Source: CAG-791 sp045113775 (GTDB lineage Bacteria > Bacillota > Clostridia > Lachnospirales > Lachnospiraceae). From it: a DNA stretch of 39,837 nucleotides. Made by a program: the position numbers and the translations under genes. Shown here in pieces: positions 28,890-36,499 of this stretch (within the stretch, counting starts at the first letter, position 1; each line of letters begins with the position of its first letter). Below the pieces are notes generated by a model. That model did no database searches and was not told the DNA's origin. It saw only the letters and a list, made by a program, of their open reading frames with translations. The DNA is taken from assembly GCA_045113775.1 (NCBI GenBank), contig JBGUJH010000033.1, forward strand, positions 1-39,837. The letters are read 5' to 3'.

Positions 28890-29735
28890 TTAGTTTAATG
28901 CAGCGAGCTGAGCGTCGAGCTCATCCATAGCAATCTTATACTCTTCATCGTTAGGAGCTACGCCGTGCCAGCCGAGCTGGTTCTCCATGTAGGAAACGCC
29001 TTTGCCCTTGATCGTCTTGCCGCAGATGCATTTGGGCTTTCCGTTCCTGTTGGCTTTGCACTTATCAATGGTCTCAACGATTTCTGCCATGTTGTGGCCG
29101 TCAATATTATAGACATCGCAGCCAAAAGCTTCGAATTTCTTTCCAAGGTCAATGTGAGGAAGAATCTCATCAGTTGTGCCGTCAAGCTGAAGGCCGTTGA
29201 CGTCAACGAAGATGATCAGATTGTCAAGCTGATACTTGTGTGCAGTTCCTACTGCTTCCCAGATCTCGCCTTCATCGCACTCGCCGTCGCCCAGGACTGC
29301 GTATACGTCGTAGGTCTTTCCGTCAGCCTTGCCGGCGATCGCCATACCTACTGCGCAGGCAAGACCCTGTCCGAGGGAACCTGTGGAGATGTCGATTCCG
29401 GGGCACTTATTCATACTGGGATGTCCCTGAAGAGGGGATCCTTCTTTACGGAGGGTGGCGAGAACGCTCTTGTCAAAGAAACCGAGTTCTGCGAGTGCCG
29501 CATACTGGATGGGGCAGACATGGCCTTTGGAAAGGACGAAGCGGTCTCTGTCTTCCCATCTGGGATTCTTGGGATCAACTGTCATCTCTTTGAAATAGCA
29601 GGCCGTTACGAACTCAGCCGCAGAGAGTGATCCGCCGGGATGTCCGGACTTAGCTGTGTGGATCATCGAAATGACCTCTTTCTTCAGCATGATGCATTGT
29701 TTTTCAAGATCTCTGATACTGAAATCTTTCATCAT
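28890..29735 (-). CDS. Transketolase, N-terminal (TPP-binding) subunit
   Basis: A 281-residue protein with the diphosphate-binding domain. Visible are AKSGHPGGSLSAAEFVTACY, DRFVLSKGHVCPIQYAALAE, GSLGQGLACAVGMAIAGK and the TPP motif VLGDGECDEGEIWEAVGTAH reaching DVNGLQLDG. With the downstream subunit it moves two-carbon ketol units between sugar phosphates. An ATG exists at 29750, but AAGGAGG (29741-29747) lies between it and the ATGs at 29735/29732, so 29735 is preferred. It is the first gene of the leftward operon, under the consensus promoter at 29827-29855. Confidence 0.94.
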   Translation of the reverse strand: MMKDFSIRDLEKQCIMLKKEVISMIHTAKSGHPGGSLSAAEFVTACYFKEMTVDPKNPRWEDRDRFVLSKGHVCPIQYAALAELGFFDKSVLATLRKEGSPLQGHPSMNKCPGIDISTGSLGQGLACAVGMAIAGKADGKTYDVYAVLGDGECDEGEIWEAVGTAHKYQLDNLIIFVDVNGLQLDGTTDEILPHIDLGKKFEAFGCDVYNIDGHNMAEIVETIDKCKANRNGKPKCICGKTIKGKGVSYMENQLGWHGVAPNDEEYKIAMDELDAQLAALN

Positions 29736-29787
29736 ATAATCCTCCTTCATTTAGGAAACGATACTAGGGTGCAGGCCTGAATCGTAA

Positions 29788-29811
29788 TGTATAACGTAAC
29801 TATGTTATACG
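29788..29811. promoter_or_regulatory. Paired FadR-type operators, transketolase side
   Basis: TGTATAACG (29788-29796) and TGTTATACG (29803-29811) both match TGT-N3-ACR, 15 bases apart, and form an inverted repeat GTATAAC / GTTATAC. They lie just downstream of the expected start from the promoter at 29827-29855. Confidence 0.6.
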
Positions 29812-29826
29812 TAGGATGTTGTGATG

Positions 29827-29855
29827 ATTATAACCCTGTATCAGCAATATGTCAA
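29827..29855 (-). promoter_or_regulatory. Consensus promoter of the transketolase operon
   Basis: On the minus strand: TTGACA (29855-29850), 17-base spacer, TATAAT (29832-29827). Both boxes are perfect sigma-70 consensus, so the promoter is strong and probably held in check by the operators just downstream. Confidence 0.85.
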
Positions 29856-29915
29856 GTGCTCAGATAAGGGGATACACCCGGCCTGATCGGACCGGCGGAC
29901 GGATCCGAAGGCTCA

Positions 29916-30080
29916 TCAGTTTGGATGCGTCGGAAGAGAATCGGGCAAAACAGCGCCGCGCTTTCTTTTATTAATAATGTAGAGATTCTGCAGAGTGATC
30001 TGCTGAGCCAGTTGATCCGCCTCCGGATGCGGGGAGACGAATGGTATCCGCAGCTCCGGAAAGTAGTTATTATTACTATT
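29916..30080 (-). pseudogene. Possible C-terminal gene remnant
   Basis: A minus-strand frame ending YFPELRIPFVSPHPEADQLA, then QQITLQNLYIINKRKRGAVL and PDSLPTHPN-stop reads like a real protein tail with normal codon use. Upstream the frame turns AT-rich and loses coding character. Parent family not recognised; could be chance. Confidence 0.25.
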
Positions 30081-30136
30081 TTGAACAGTGAAATTTTGTT
30101 GAATACTCCAAATTGGTTTTTCAATGGCAAAATGGA

Positions 30137-30165
30137 TTGACTGTATGGAGAAAAGGGAATACAAT
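30137..30165 (+). promoter_or_regulatory. Promoter of the TRAP carrier operon
   Basis: TTGACT (30137-30142), 17-base spacer, TACAAT (30160-30165). It lies 125 bases before the DctP start and directly before the operator pair at 30185. Confidence 0.8.
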
Positions 30166-30184
30166 AAAAATGCGCAATGTAGGA

Positions 30185-30207
30185 TGTTATACATAGAATG
30201 TATTACG
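30185..30207. promoter_or_regulatory. Paired FadR-type operators, TRAP side
   Basis: TGTTATACA (30185-30193) and TGTATTACG (30199-30207) match TGT-N3-ACR, 14 bases apart, starting about 13 bases after the expected transcription start. The word GTAGGATGTT adjoins the boxes on both sides of the intergenic region (29811-29820 and 30179-30188). Confidence 0.6.
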
Positions 30208-30289
30208 CGCAAGAACAAGGGATGCGCAGCCGATCGAAGAAAAGCAGGCCTTAGACCGGAAGCGCGAGTTTATCATTAGGGAGGATTTA

Positions 30290-31372
30290 ATGATGAAAAA
30301 AAGGATTATCGCAACTTTGTTGACAGCTGTCATGGCTATCTCTCTGATGGCTTGCGGCGGCGGCAGCAGCGCAAGCAGCAGCAGCGGCTCCGGTGATGCG
30401 GCAGCTTCCGGCGACGCGGCAGCAGACACAGCATCCGACGCAGGCAGCGGAAACGCAGAGTACACGATCAAGATCGGCCACTCTGATACGACCACGAACC
30501 TGATTCATGTATCACTTGAGAATTTTGCGAAGTATGTCAACGAGCAGTCCGGCGGAAAAGTAAAGGTTGATATCTATGCAGCTGAGCAGCTCGGCTCCAA
30601 TGCTGAGATGGCTGAGATGGTCGAGATGGGTTCCCTCGACGCTATGATGCTTCCTCAGGGACAGATCGCTAACTATTGCCCGAAGATCAACGCTCTGGGA
30701 CTTCCTTTCCTGTTCTCTGACTATGAGAGCGTTTACAAAGTTCTCGACAGTGAGATCGGTGAAGAGCTCGTTGCAGATTTTGAAAGCCGCAACATGATCC
30801 AGATCGCATACTGGGAGAACGGCCTGAGACAGGTCACCAACAGCAAGAAGCCTATCAATGCTCCCGCAGATCTGGCAGGTCTTAAGATCCGTACACCTGA
30901 GGACAAGATGACCATCGCGATCTTCGAGGCACTCGGCGCTTCTCCTTCTCCTCTGGCATTCTCCGAACTGTATCTTGCACTTCAGCAGGGCACATTCGAT
31001 GGCCAGGAGAACCCTGTTTCCAACATCTATGCGAACAACTTTGCTGATGTCCAGAAGTACCTCACCATCACAAACCACAAGTATGAGTGCAAGAACATGG
31101 TCTTCTCTCTGACAAAGTGGAACCAGTATCCTGAGGATGTCCAGAACCTTCTGAAGGAAGCAGCCAAGAAGTTCGGCGACGAGCACAGAAAGGCTATCGT
31201 AGACAGCCAGGAAGAGCAGCTTGCAGCACTGCAGGAGAAGGGCATGGAGGTCGCTACTCCTGATCTCGCTCCTTTCCAGGAAGCTACAAAGTCCGTTTAT
31301 GACGATTTCTATGCACAGTATGACTGGGCACAGGATCTTGTTACCAGGATCCAGGCTAAGATGGCTGAATAA
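30290..31372 (+). CDS. dctP: TRAP carrier solute-binding lipoprotein (DctP)
   Basis: A 360-residue lipoprotein: signal peptide with lipobox LMAC (Cys22), a Gly/Ser/Ala-rich tether to about residue 55, then the DctP fold. The family signature appears in YWENGLRQVTNSKKPINAPA and DLAGLKIRTPED, whose Arg normally salt-bridges the carboxylate of the ligand, and LYLALQQGTFDGQENPVSNI. It therefore binds an organic acid or sugar acid outside the cell and hands it to DctQM. AGGGAGG precedes two adjacent ATGs (30290, 30293). Specificity cannot be read from sequence; the cluster suggests a sugar acid. Confidence 0.95.
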   Translation: MMKKRIIATLLTAVMAISLMACGGGSSASSSSGSGDAAASGDAAADTASDAGSGNAEYTIKIGHSDTTTNLIHVSLENFAKYVNEQSGGKVKVDIYAAEQLGSNAEMAEMVEMGSLDAMMLPQGQIANYCPKINALGLPFLFSDYESVYKVLDSEIGEELVADFESRNMIQIAYWENGLRQVTNSKKPINAPADLAGLKIRTPEDKMTIAIFEALGASPSPLAFSELYLALQQGTFDGQENPVSNIYANNFADVQKYLTITNHKYECKNMVFSLTKWNQYPEDVQNLLKEAAKKFGDEHRKAIVDSQEEQLAALQEKGMEVATPDLAPFQEATKSVYDDFYAQYDWAQDLVTRIQAKMAE

Positions 31373-31423
31373 TTACAGACCGATCATGATCTGAGATGAT
31401 TCAGTAACCAAGCCGTCAACATA

Positions 31424-31462
31424 TGTGTCCGTGCCGCGCAGTTTTTTGCCGGCGCGGACACA
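31424..31462. repeat. Intercistronic hairpin between dctP and dctQ
   Basis: TGTGTCCGTGCCG pairs with CGGCGCGGACACA (13 bp, one wobble) across a 13-base loop. No T tract follows. Such stems often raise the yield of the binding protein relative to the membrane subunits. Confidence 0.65.
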
Positions 31463-31489
31463 TGTTAAAAAAATAGGGGAGAAATAACA

Positions 31490-31999
31490 TTGAAAACACT
31501 TGAGAAAATCTGCGTAGTGCTGGATAAGATCGCATCTGCGGTCACCATAGCGCTGCTTGTTTTCCTGACGATCCTCATCGCTTATTCTGTTATCAGCCGT
31601 TTCGTATTTAATACGCCGGTAGCATGGCAGTACGAGGCAACTCTTGTCTGCCTGTCCTGGGTCGTATTTATCGGCATGTCGATCACTTTCCGCAATGATG
31701 AGCATATGCGCCTGACATTTGTCTCTAATGCGCTTCCCAAGAATATGCAGAATATCTGGCTCGCCATCATGGACGCGTTCGTATTTGTATTTCTTGTAGT
31801 AGCAGCGTATCTGAGCATTTCAATTATCAAGAACGCGATGCCCACACAGTATCAGACGATCCCGGTCAGCAGAGGCCTGTTCTATATGCCTTTCCCGATC
31901 GGCTGCGTCATGTCTCTCTTCCATATTGTCAACACAAATTTGAAGAGATTGTCGGGACAGACAGTTGGCGCCGAGAACGCCAATGATCCGAAGGTCTGA
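31490..31999 (+). CDS. dctQ: TRAP carrier small membrane subunit (DctQ)
   Basis: A 169-residue protein with four membrane helices (ASAVTIALLVFLTILIAYSV, LVCLSWVVFIGMSIT, AIMDAFVFVFLVVAAYL, MPFPIGCVMSLFHIV), the standard DctQ topology, and the motif ISRFVFNTPVAWQYEAT. It starts at TTG 31490 with AGGGGAG 8 bases upstream; no suitable ATG is nearby. It links DctP to the DctM channel. Confidence 0.93.
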   Translation: MKTLEKICVVLDKIASAVTIALLVFLTILIAYSVISRFVFNTPVAWQYEATLVCLSWVVFIGMSITFRNDEHMRLTFVSNALPKNMQNIWLAIMDAFVFVFLVVAAYLSISIIKNAMPTQYQTIPVSRGLFYMPFPIGCVMSLFHIVNTNLKRLSGQTVGAENANDPKV

Positions 32000-32014
32000 G
32001 GAAGGAGATAGGTC

Positions 32015-33298
32015 ATGGTACTACAGAATGCGATATTACTTATGGGCCTCTTTTTGGGCATGATGGTCTGCGGCGTTCCGATCGGCTTTTCACTTTCCAT
32101 TTCGGCGCTCGTAACTACGATGATCACAGGCCAGTTTGAGGCGGCTGCCATCATTCACAGAATGATCGGTAACTCCAGTTCCTATACACTGCTGGCAATC
32201 CCTTTCTTCATCCTGGCTGCTAAGCTGATGAACTCCGGCGGTATCACCCGGAGACTCTTCAGGGCATGCTCCGCATGGGTGGGCTGGATCCCCGGCGGTC
32301 TCGGACACGCTAACGTCGTCGCTTCCGTTGTCTTCTCCGGCATGAGCGGATCTGCAGTTGCAGACGCCGGCGGACTCGGACAGATCGAAGTTGACGCTAT
32401 GATCAAGGAAGGCTTTGACCCTGAATTCGCGGCAGCTGTTACAGCGGAGTCCGCGACGATCGGACCGATCATTCCTCCGTCCATCCCGATGGTCGTTTAC
32501 GGAATGATGACAGAAGTCCCGGTAGGCAAGCTTTTCGTCGGCGGAATGGTCCCCGGCCTTCTGCTGGCTTTCATTTCCTGCTGCTTCATTTTCTATTTTG
32601 CAAAAAAGAGAAATTATCCTGTTGAGCCGTTCAACGGCAAAGAAGCTCTGATCGCCACCAAGGAAGCCCTGCTCTCCCTGATGACTCCGGTCATCATTAT
32701 CGGCGGTATCTGGACCGGCGTATTCAGCCCTACTGAGGCGGCGTGTGTCGCTGTTGTCTATGCATTCATTCTGGCTGTTATCGTCTATCGCGATATCAAT
32801 CTCCAGGATATGTATGTCAACCTCCGCCAGACCGTTTCCGACGGCGCAGGCATCCTGATCATCATCTGCGGCGCGGCGGCGTTCTCCTGGCTCGTCACAA
32901 TGATGGGCATGACAGACGCGCTCTCTCATGCACTCACAAGCCTTACAGACAACAAGTACATCATGCTCCTGATCCTGAACGTGGCGTTCCTGATCATCGG
33001 TATGTTCATGGAAGCGCTGGCTGTTATGACGATCACCGTTCCGTTCCTGATTCCGTTGATGTCTTCCTTCGGCATCGATCCGGTACACCTGGGCGTTGTG
33101 CTGGTCCTGAACCTGATGATCGGCCTCTGCACACCTCCGGTAGGAACATCACTATTTATATGCGCTAAGACGGCGAACATAACGATTGAAGAAATGTATA
33201 AAGCGATCCTGCCGTTCCTGATCCCTCTGATCATAGTTCTGCTGATGATCACTTATATTCCCGGTATTGTTACCTGGCTGCCCAGCATCACAATGTAA
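32015..33298 (+). CDS. dctM: TRAP carrier large membrane subunit (DctM)
   Basis: A 427-residue protein with about 12 membrane segments, full length for DctM. Typical stretches are GVPIGFSLSISALVTTM, FFILAAKLMNSGGITRRLFR, ESATIGPIIPPSIPMVVYGM and NLMIGLCTPPVGTSLFICA. It forms the Na+-driven transport path. The gene follows dctQ by 15 bases with GGAAGGAG as ribosome binding site, so the three genes form one carrier operon. Confidence 0.96.
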   Translation: MVLQNAILLMGLFLGMMVCGVPIGFSLSISALVTTMITGQFEAAAIIHRMIGNSSSYTLLAIPFFILAAKLMNSGGITRRLFRACSAWVGWIPGGLGHANVVASVVFSGMSGSAVADAGGLGQIEVDAMIKEGFDPEFAAAVTAESATIGPIIPPSIPMVVYGMMTEVPVGKLFVGGMVPGLLLAFISCCFIFYFAKKRNYPVEPFNGKEALIATKEALLSLMTPVIIIGGIWTGVFSPTEAACVAVVYAFILAVIVYRDINLQDMYVNLRQTVSDGAGILIIICGAAAFSWLVTMMGMTDALSHALTSLTDNKYIMLLILNVAFLIIGMFMEALAVMTITVPFLIPLMSSFGIDPVHLGVVLVLNLMIGLCTPPVGTSLFICAKTANITIEEMYKAILPFLIPLIIVLLMITYIPGIVTWLPSITM

Positions 33299-33389
33299 TT
33301 AATACCGTCACCACGGTTTATCTGGCAAAACATTGTGGACAGCGAACGCACAGCAACAAGAGTCAACAAACAAAAGGAGTCCAAAAAAA

Positions 33390-34400
33390 ATGAAAGTATT
33401 ATTCATCGGTACCGGTGTTATTACCTATGCACACGCTGACGGTCTTAAACTGATCGGCTCTGAGCCCTCTGCATGCTACGATATCTTTAAGCCCAGCGCA
33501 GAGCGCTTCGCTAAGACTTATGGCTGTGAAGCCCTTGACGACTACAAAGAGTATCTTGACAGAGAGAGACCGGACTATGTTTTGATCTGCACACCTCCGG
33601 GAGTGCGCCTTGAATACATGGAAGAAGTTATGTCCAGAGGAATCCCGCTCTACATCGAGAAGCCCATCGCGACAAACATGGAAGACGCGATCAAGATGAA
33701 GGAGATGGCTGAGAAGTATAAGGTTCCGATCATGGTCAACTTCGTTCACTGCTATCGTCCCGCTTATGAGCAGATGTACAAACTGGTCAAGGACGGCGTG
33801 CTCGGCGATCCGATCAACGTCTTCTCCCACCGCTTTGGGCAGGGCGCAGGCTTCCGCGGCAGAAACATGGCTGCTTCCTGGAGAACCAACCCGAAGCTCG
33901 TGTGCGGCATGACGATCGAGTCCCTTTCTCACGACATCACGATGATGACCGCTCTGTGCGGCGACTTCAAGACGGTTGCAGCTAATGTTAAAGCTACAGT
34001 AGATTCTCTGCCCACTTTCGATACCAACTCCGCGATCACTATGGAGATCGCGAAGGGCGGCATCGCTACCATCAGCGCAAGCTGGTCCTCTGACATCGCT
34101 TTCTCCATGAGAGGATATGTCGGAACCAAGGGCACCGCGATTGTTCGCGGCGGCGGCCAGTTCGACCTTGAGGACTGCATTGTAAAGACCGATGATATGC
34201 CTTATGAGCAGGTCACAAATTATCATGACACTTATGACAACACCCTTGCACAGGGCATGGCGAACGCGCACAAGCACTTCCAGGATGCTCTGACAACCGG
34301 CAGCGATATCCGCACTCCTCTTGAGAGCGGCATCGCGGCTCTGAAGGTATCTCTTGCGGCTCTTAAGTCCGACAAGGAGAAGGTTGTCGTAACACTGTGA
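33390..34400 (+). CDS. Gfo/Idh/MocA-family oxidoreductase
   Basis: A 336-residue NAD(P)-dependent dehydrogenase. Rossmann start MKVLFIGTGVITYAHADGLK, cofactor loop ICTPPGVRLEYMEEVMSRG, the family motif YIEKPIATN, and the catalytic-domain CGMTIESLSHDITMMTALCG with the conserved His. Substrates of the family are sugars, inositols and sugar acids. It is the first enzyme after the carrier, so it may oxidise the imported compound. AAAGGAG lies 9 bases before ATG 33390; an in-frame ATG at 33333 adds residues unlike the family. A terminator follows at 34463. Confidence 0.92.
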   Translation: MKVLFIGTGVITYAHADGLKLIGSEPSACYDIFKPSAERFAKTYGCEALDDYKEYLDRERPDYVLICTPPGVRLEYMEEVMSRGIPLYIEKPIATNMEDAIKMKEMAEKYKVPIMVNFVHCYRPAYEQMYKLVKDGVLGDPINVFSHRFGQGAGFRGRNMAASWRTNPKLVCGMTIESLSHDITMMTALCGDFKTVAANVKATVDSLPTFDTNSAITMEIAKGGIATISASWSSDIAFSMRGYVGTKGTAIVRGGGQFDLEDCIVKTDDMPYEQVTNYHDTYDNTLAQGMANAHKHFQDALTTGSDIRTPLESGIAALKVSLAALKSDKEKVVVTL

Positions 34401-34462
34401 TCAGGGAAACCCGGTTTGTCATCATCGGAGAGGGCACCTGTGTAGCTTAATGAACCGATGAT

Positions 34463-34506
34463 AAGCATCGCAGTGCGAGCGCCTCGTACTGCGATGCTTC
34501 TTTTTT
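34463..34506 (+). terminator. Intrinsic terminator of the TRAP operon
   Basis: AAGCATCGCAGT pairs perfectly with ACTGCGATGCTT, with an inner CGAG/CTCG helix, then CTTTTTT. It separates the TRAP genes from the next transcription unit. Confidence 0.92.
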
Positions 34507-34533
34507 AAGGAGCACCCCGGAAAGAGGAGGAAA

Positions 34534-34698
34534 GAGTGAAAAATCACTCTGATGAGCTGATTTTTCACTCGCAAGGTTTGCGTCGAAGCGCCGCAAACCT
34601 TGGGATCGCATCGGAGAATACGCAATTTAAAAGTCCATAGACGAAAGACTTTTAAATGCGAAATTCTCCTCGCGTGTCTCAGCTCAAAGCGCTTCGAC
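34534..34698 (+). promoter_or_regulatory. Structured leader RNA before the hydroxyacid dehydrogenase
   Basis: Three consecutive stems: GAGTGAAAAATCA / TGATTTTTCACTC (34534-34570), CAAGGTTTGCG / CGCAAACCTTG (34572-34602), and a long one (34613-34670) with ATTTAAAAGTC / GACTTTTAAAT and outer GGAGAAT / ATTCTCC. The loop of stem 1 (GAGCTGA, 34554) is complementary to TCAGCTC (34679), and the loop of stem 2 (GTCGAAGCGC, 34582) to GCGCTTCGAC (34689-34698), which ends 2 bases before the ribosome binding site. This looks like a cis-regulatory RNA; no known class is recognised. Confidence 0.5.
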
Positions 34699-34710
34699 AT
34701 GGAGGAAGTT

Positions 34711-35676
34711 ATGAAGATAGTAGTTCTGGACGGATACACCGAGAATCCCGGCGACCTCAGCTGGGCCGGCCTTGAGGCGTATGGTGACGTGACGGTTTAC
34801 GACCGTGTTTCGTATGTAGATTCCCCGATCATTGCCGAGAAGCTCGGAGATGCCGAGGTGGCCATCGTCAACAAGACACCGATCACGAAAGCAACTATGG
34901 ACGCATGCCCGAACCTGAAGGCGGTCGCTGTTTTGGCGACGGGTTACAACGTTGTGGACACAGCTTACGCAAAGGAAAAGGGAATCGTCGTTATGAACGT
35001 TCCCACTTACGGAACACAGATCGTAGGCCAGTATGCAATCGGGCTTCTCCTTGAGATCTGCGCCCATTACGGGCATCATGACCGGACTGTCAAGGAAGGA
35101 CGCTGGCAGAACAATATCGACTGGTGTTACTGGGATTATCCGATGATCGAGCTCGCGGGCAAGACAGCCGGCGTGATCGGCCTTGGAAGGATCGGACAGA
35201 CATCGGCAAGGATCTTGGGTGCGCTGGGCATGCGCGTCATCGCGTATGACAGTTTCCAAAGTGAAGCGGGAGCGAAACTGGCAGAATATGTGGACCTGGA
35301 CACGCTCTTTGCGGAGTCTGACGTGATCTTCCTGCACTGCCCGCTGTTCCCTTCCACTGAGGGAATGATAAATAAAGAAAATATCGCGAAAATGAAAGAC
35401 GGCGTGATCCTCATCAACAACAGCCGCGGACAGCTTGTGGTGGAGCAGGATCTGGCAGACGCTCTTGACAGCGGAAAGATTTTTGCGGCGGCACTCGATG
35501 TGGTATCAACAGAGCCGATCAAAGCTGATAATCCGCTTCTGAAGGCAAAGAATTGCCTGATCACACCGCATATCTCCTGGGCGGCTAAAGAAGCAAGACA
35601 GAGGATCATGGATATTACTGTGGACAACGTCAAGTCTTATGTGGAGGGTGCCCCGAAGAATGTCGTCAACAAATGA
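34711..35676 (+). CDS. D-2-hydroxyacid dehydrogenase (glycerate dehydrogenase-like)
   Basis: A 321-residue NAD-dependent enzyme. MKIVVLDGYTENPGDLSWAG is characteristic of the HprA-like branch; then VGQYAIGLLLEIC, the NAD motif AGVIGLGRIGQTSARI, INNSRGQLVVEQDLADAL with the catalytic Arg, and the catalytic His in LITPHISWAAKEAR. It would interconvert a 2-keto acid such as hydroxypyruvate with its D-hydroxyacid. The start at 34711 has GGAGG (34701-34705) 5 bases upstream. It is preceded by the structured leader rather than a plain promoter. Hydroxypyruvate is also a transketolase donor, a possible link to the island. Confidence 0.93.
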   Translation: MKIVVLDGYTENPGDLSWAGLEAYGDVTVYDRVSYVDSPIIAEKLGDAEVAIVNKTPITKATMDACPNLKAVAVLATGYNVVDTAYAKEKGIVVMNVPTYGTQIVGQYAIGLLLEICAHYGHHDRTVKEGRWQNNIDWCYWDYPMIELAGKTAGVIGLGRIGQTSARILGALGMRVIAYDSFQSEAGAKLAEYVDLDTLFAESDVIFLHCPLFPSTEGMINKENIAKMKDGVILINNSRGQLVVEQDLADALDSGKIFAAALDVVSTEPIKADNPLLKAKNCLITPHISWAAKEARQRIMDITVDNVKSYVEGAPKNVVNK

Positions 35677-35702
35677 TGAGCCATTTGTAAGCGGGGGTGA
35701 CG

Positions 35703-35717
35703 GACTATCAGATAGTC
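35703..35717. promoter_or_regulatory. Perfect 15-bp palindrome before FadR 2
   Basis: GACTATC-A-GATAGTC lies 33 bases before the regulator start. The one-base centre makes a hairpin unlikely, so a protein-binding site, perhaps for autoregulation, is more probable. Confidence 0.5.
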
Positions 35718-35749
35718 ATTTTACAGAAAATGGGAATGGGGTAAAACTT

Positions 35750-36499
35750 ATGATTCAGCTGAAGAGAATCAAAAGCGAGTCGGTCGTACAGCAGATCATA
35801 GACAGCCTTGTAGAGGCGATGATCCGCAAAGAACTGCGTCCGGGTGATCAGATTCCCACGGAAATGGAACTGGCTGAGAGTCTTGGGGTAGGCCGGAATT
35901 CCGTGAGGGAAGCGATTAAGATACTGGTATATTTTGGCGTGCTCGAAATACGGCGTGCAGAAGGAACTTATGTCTGCGAGGGTTTCACCGAGACAATGAT
36001 CGATCCGATCATTTACGGGATCATACTGGATAAAGCGGGAAGCTATGAGTATCTGATGGAACTGCGCGAGATCATGGAAGCGGGTGTTATGAAACTCGCC
36101 ATGCAGAACGCGGAAGAGGAAGAGATCAGAAAGCTCAAGATCCAGCTTGAACGGATGAGGAGAGAGATCGAGCTCGGACCCGACAATGTGGACAGAGTAT
36201 TCCACGAGGACAACGAATTCCATTCGATTATTACTGCTATGGGGCACAATCCCCTCGTGCAGAAGATCGAGGCGGTCGTACGCACTCTGACTCATTCGAT
36301 GCGGTATGAGACGGTAAAGACCATGGTCGAATCCGGTAAGGGTCAGGAACTGTATGAAGCGCATGCCAAGCTCCTTCAGATCCTTGAGAACAAGGATGAA
36401 AGCGGTCTCAATGAAAATGTGAGGAACACTTATTTTGTTGAGGAATTCGTACAGGCCAAAGAAGCAGAAGAAAAACAGAAAGGGTCGGGAACGCAATGA
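35750..36499 (+). CDS. FadR-subfamily GntR regulator 2
   Basis: A 249-residue paralog of the regulator at 26826. Winged-helix: ELRPGDQIPTEMELAESLGV, GRNSVREAIKILVYFGVLEI, RRAEGTYVCEGF; FCD domain with EDNEFHSIITAMGHNPLVQK and ELYEAHAKLLQILEN. The C-terminal tail is lysine/glutamate rich. The recognition helix is nearly identical to regulator 1, so both may see the same DNA boxes while answering to different ligands. The ATG at 35750 is chosen because similarity to the paralog begins there; the upstream in-frame extension from 35639 overlaps the previous gene. It overlaps the phosphofructokinase start by 4 bases (ATGA). Confidence 0.92.
   Translation: MIQLKRIKSESVVQQIIDSLVEAMIRKELRPGDQIPTEMELAESLGVGRNSVREAIKILVYFGVLEIRRAEGTYVCEGFTETMIDPIIYGIILDKAGSYEYLMELREIMEAGVMKLAMQNAEEEEIRKLKIQLERMRREIELGPDNVDRVFHEDNEFHSIITAMGHNPLVQKIEAVVRTLTHSMRYETVKTMVESGKGQELYEAHAKLLQILENKDESGLNENVRNTYFVEEFVQAKEAEEKQKGSGTQ

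Noticed and set aside
29925..30140. 71-codon plus-strand frame in the TRAP promoter region
   Set aside because: It overlaps the promoter at 30137, lacks a ribosome binding site and shows no family sequence.
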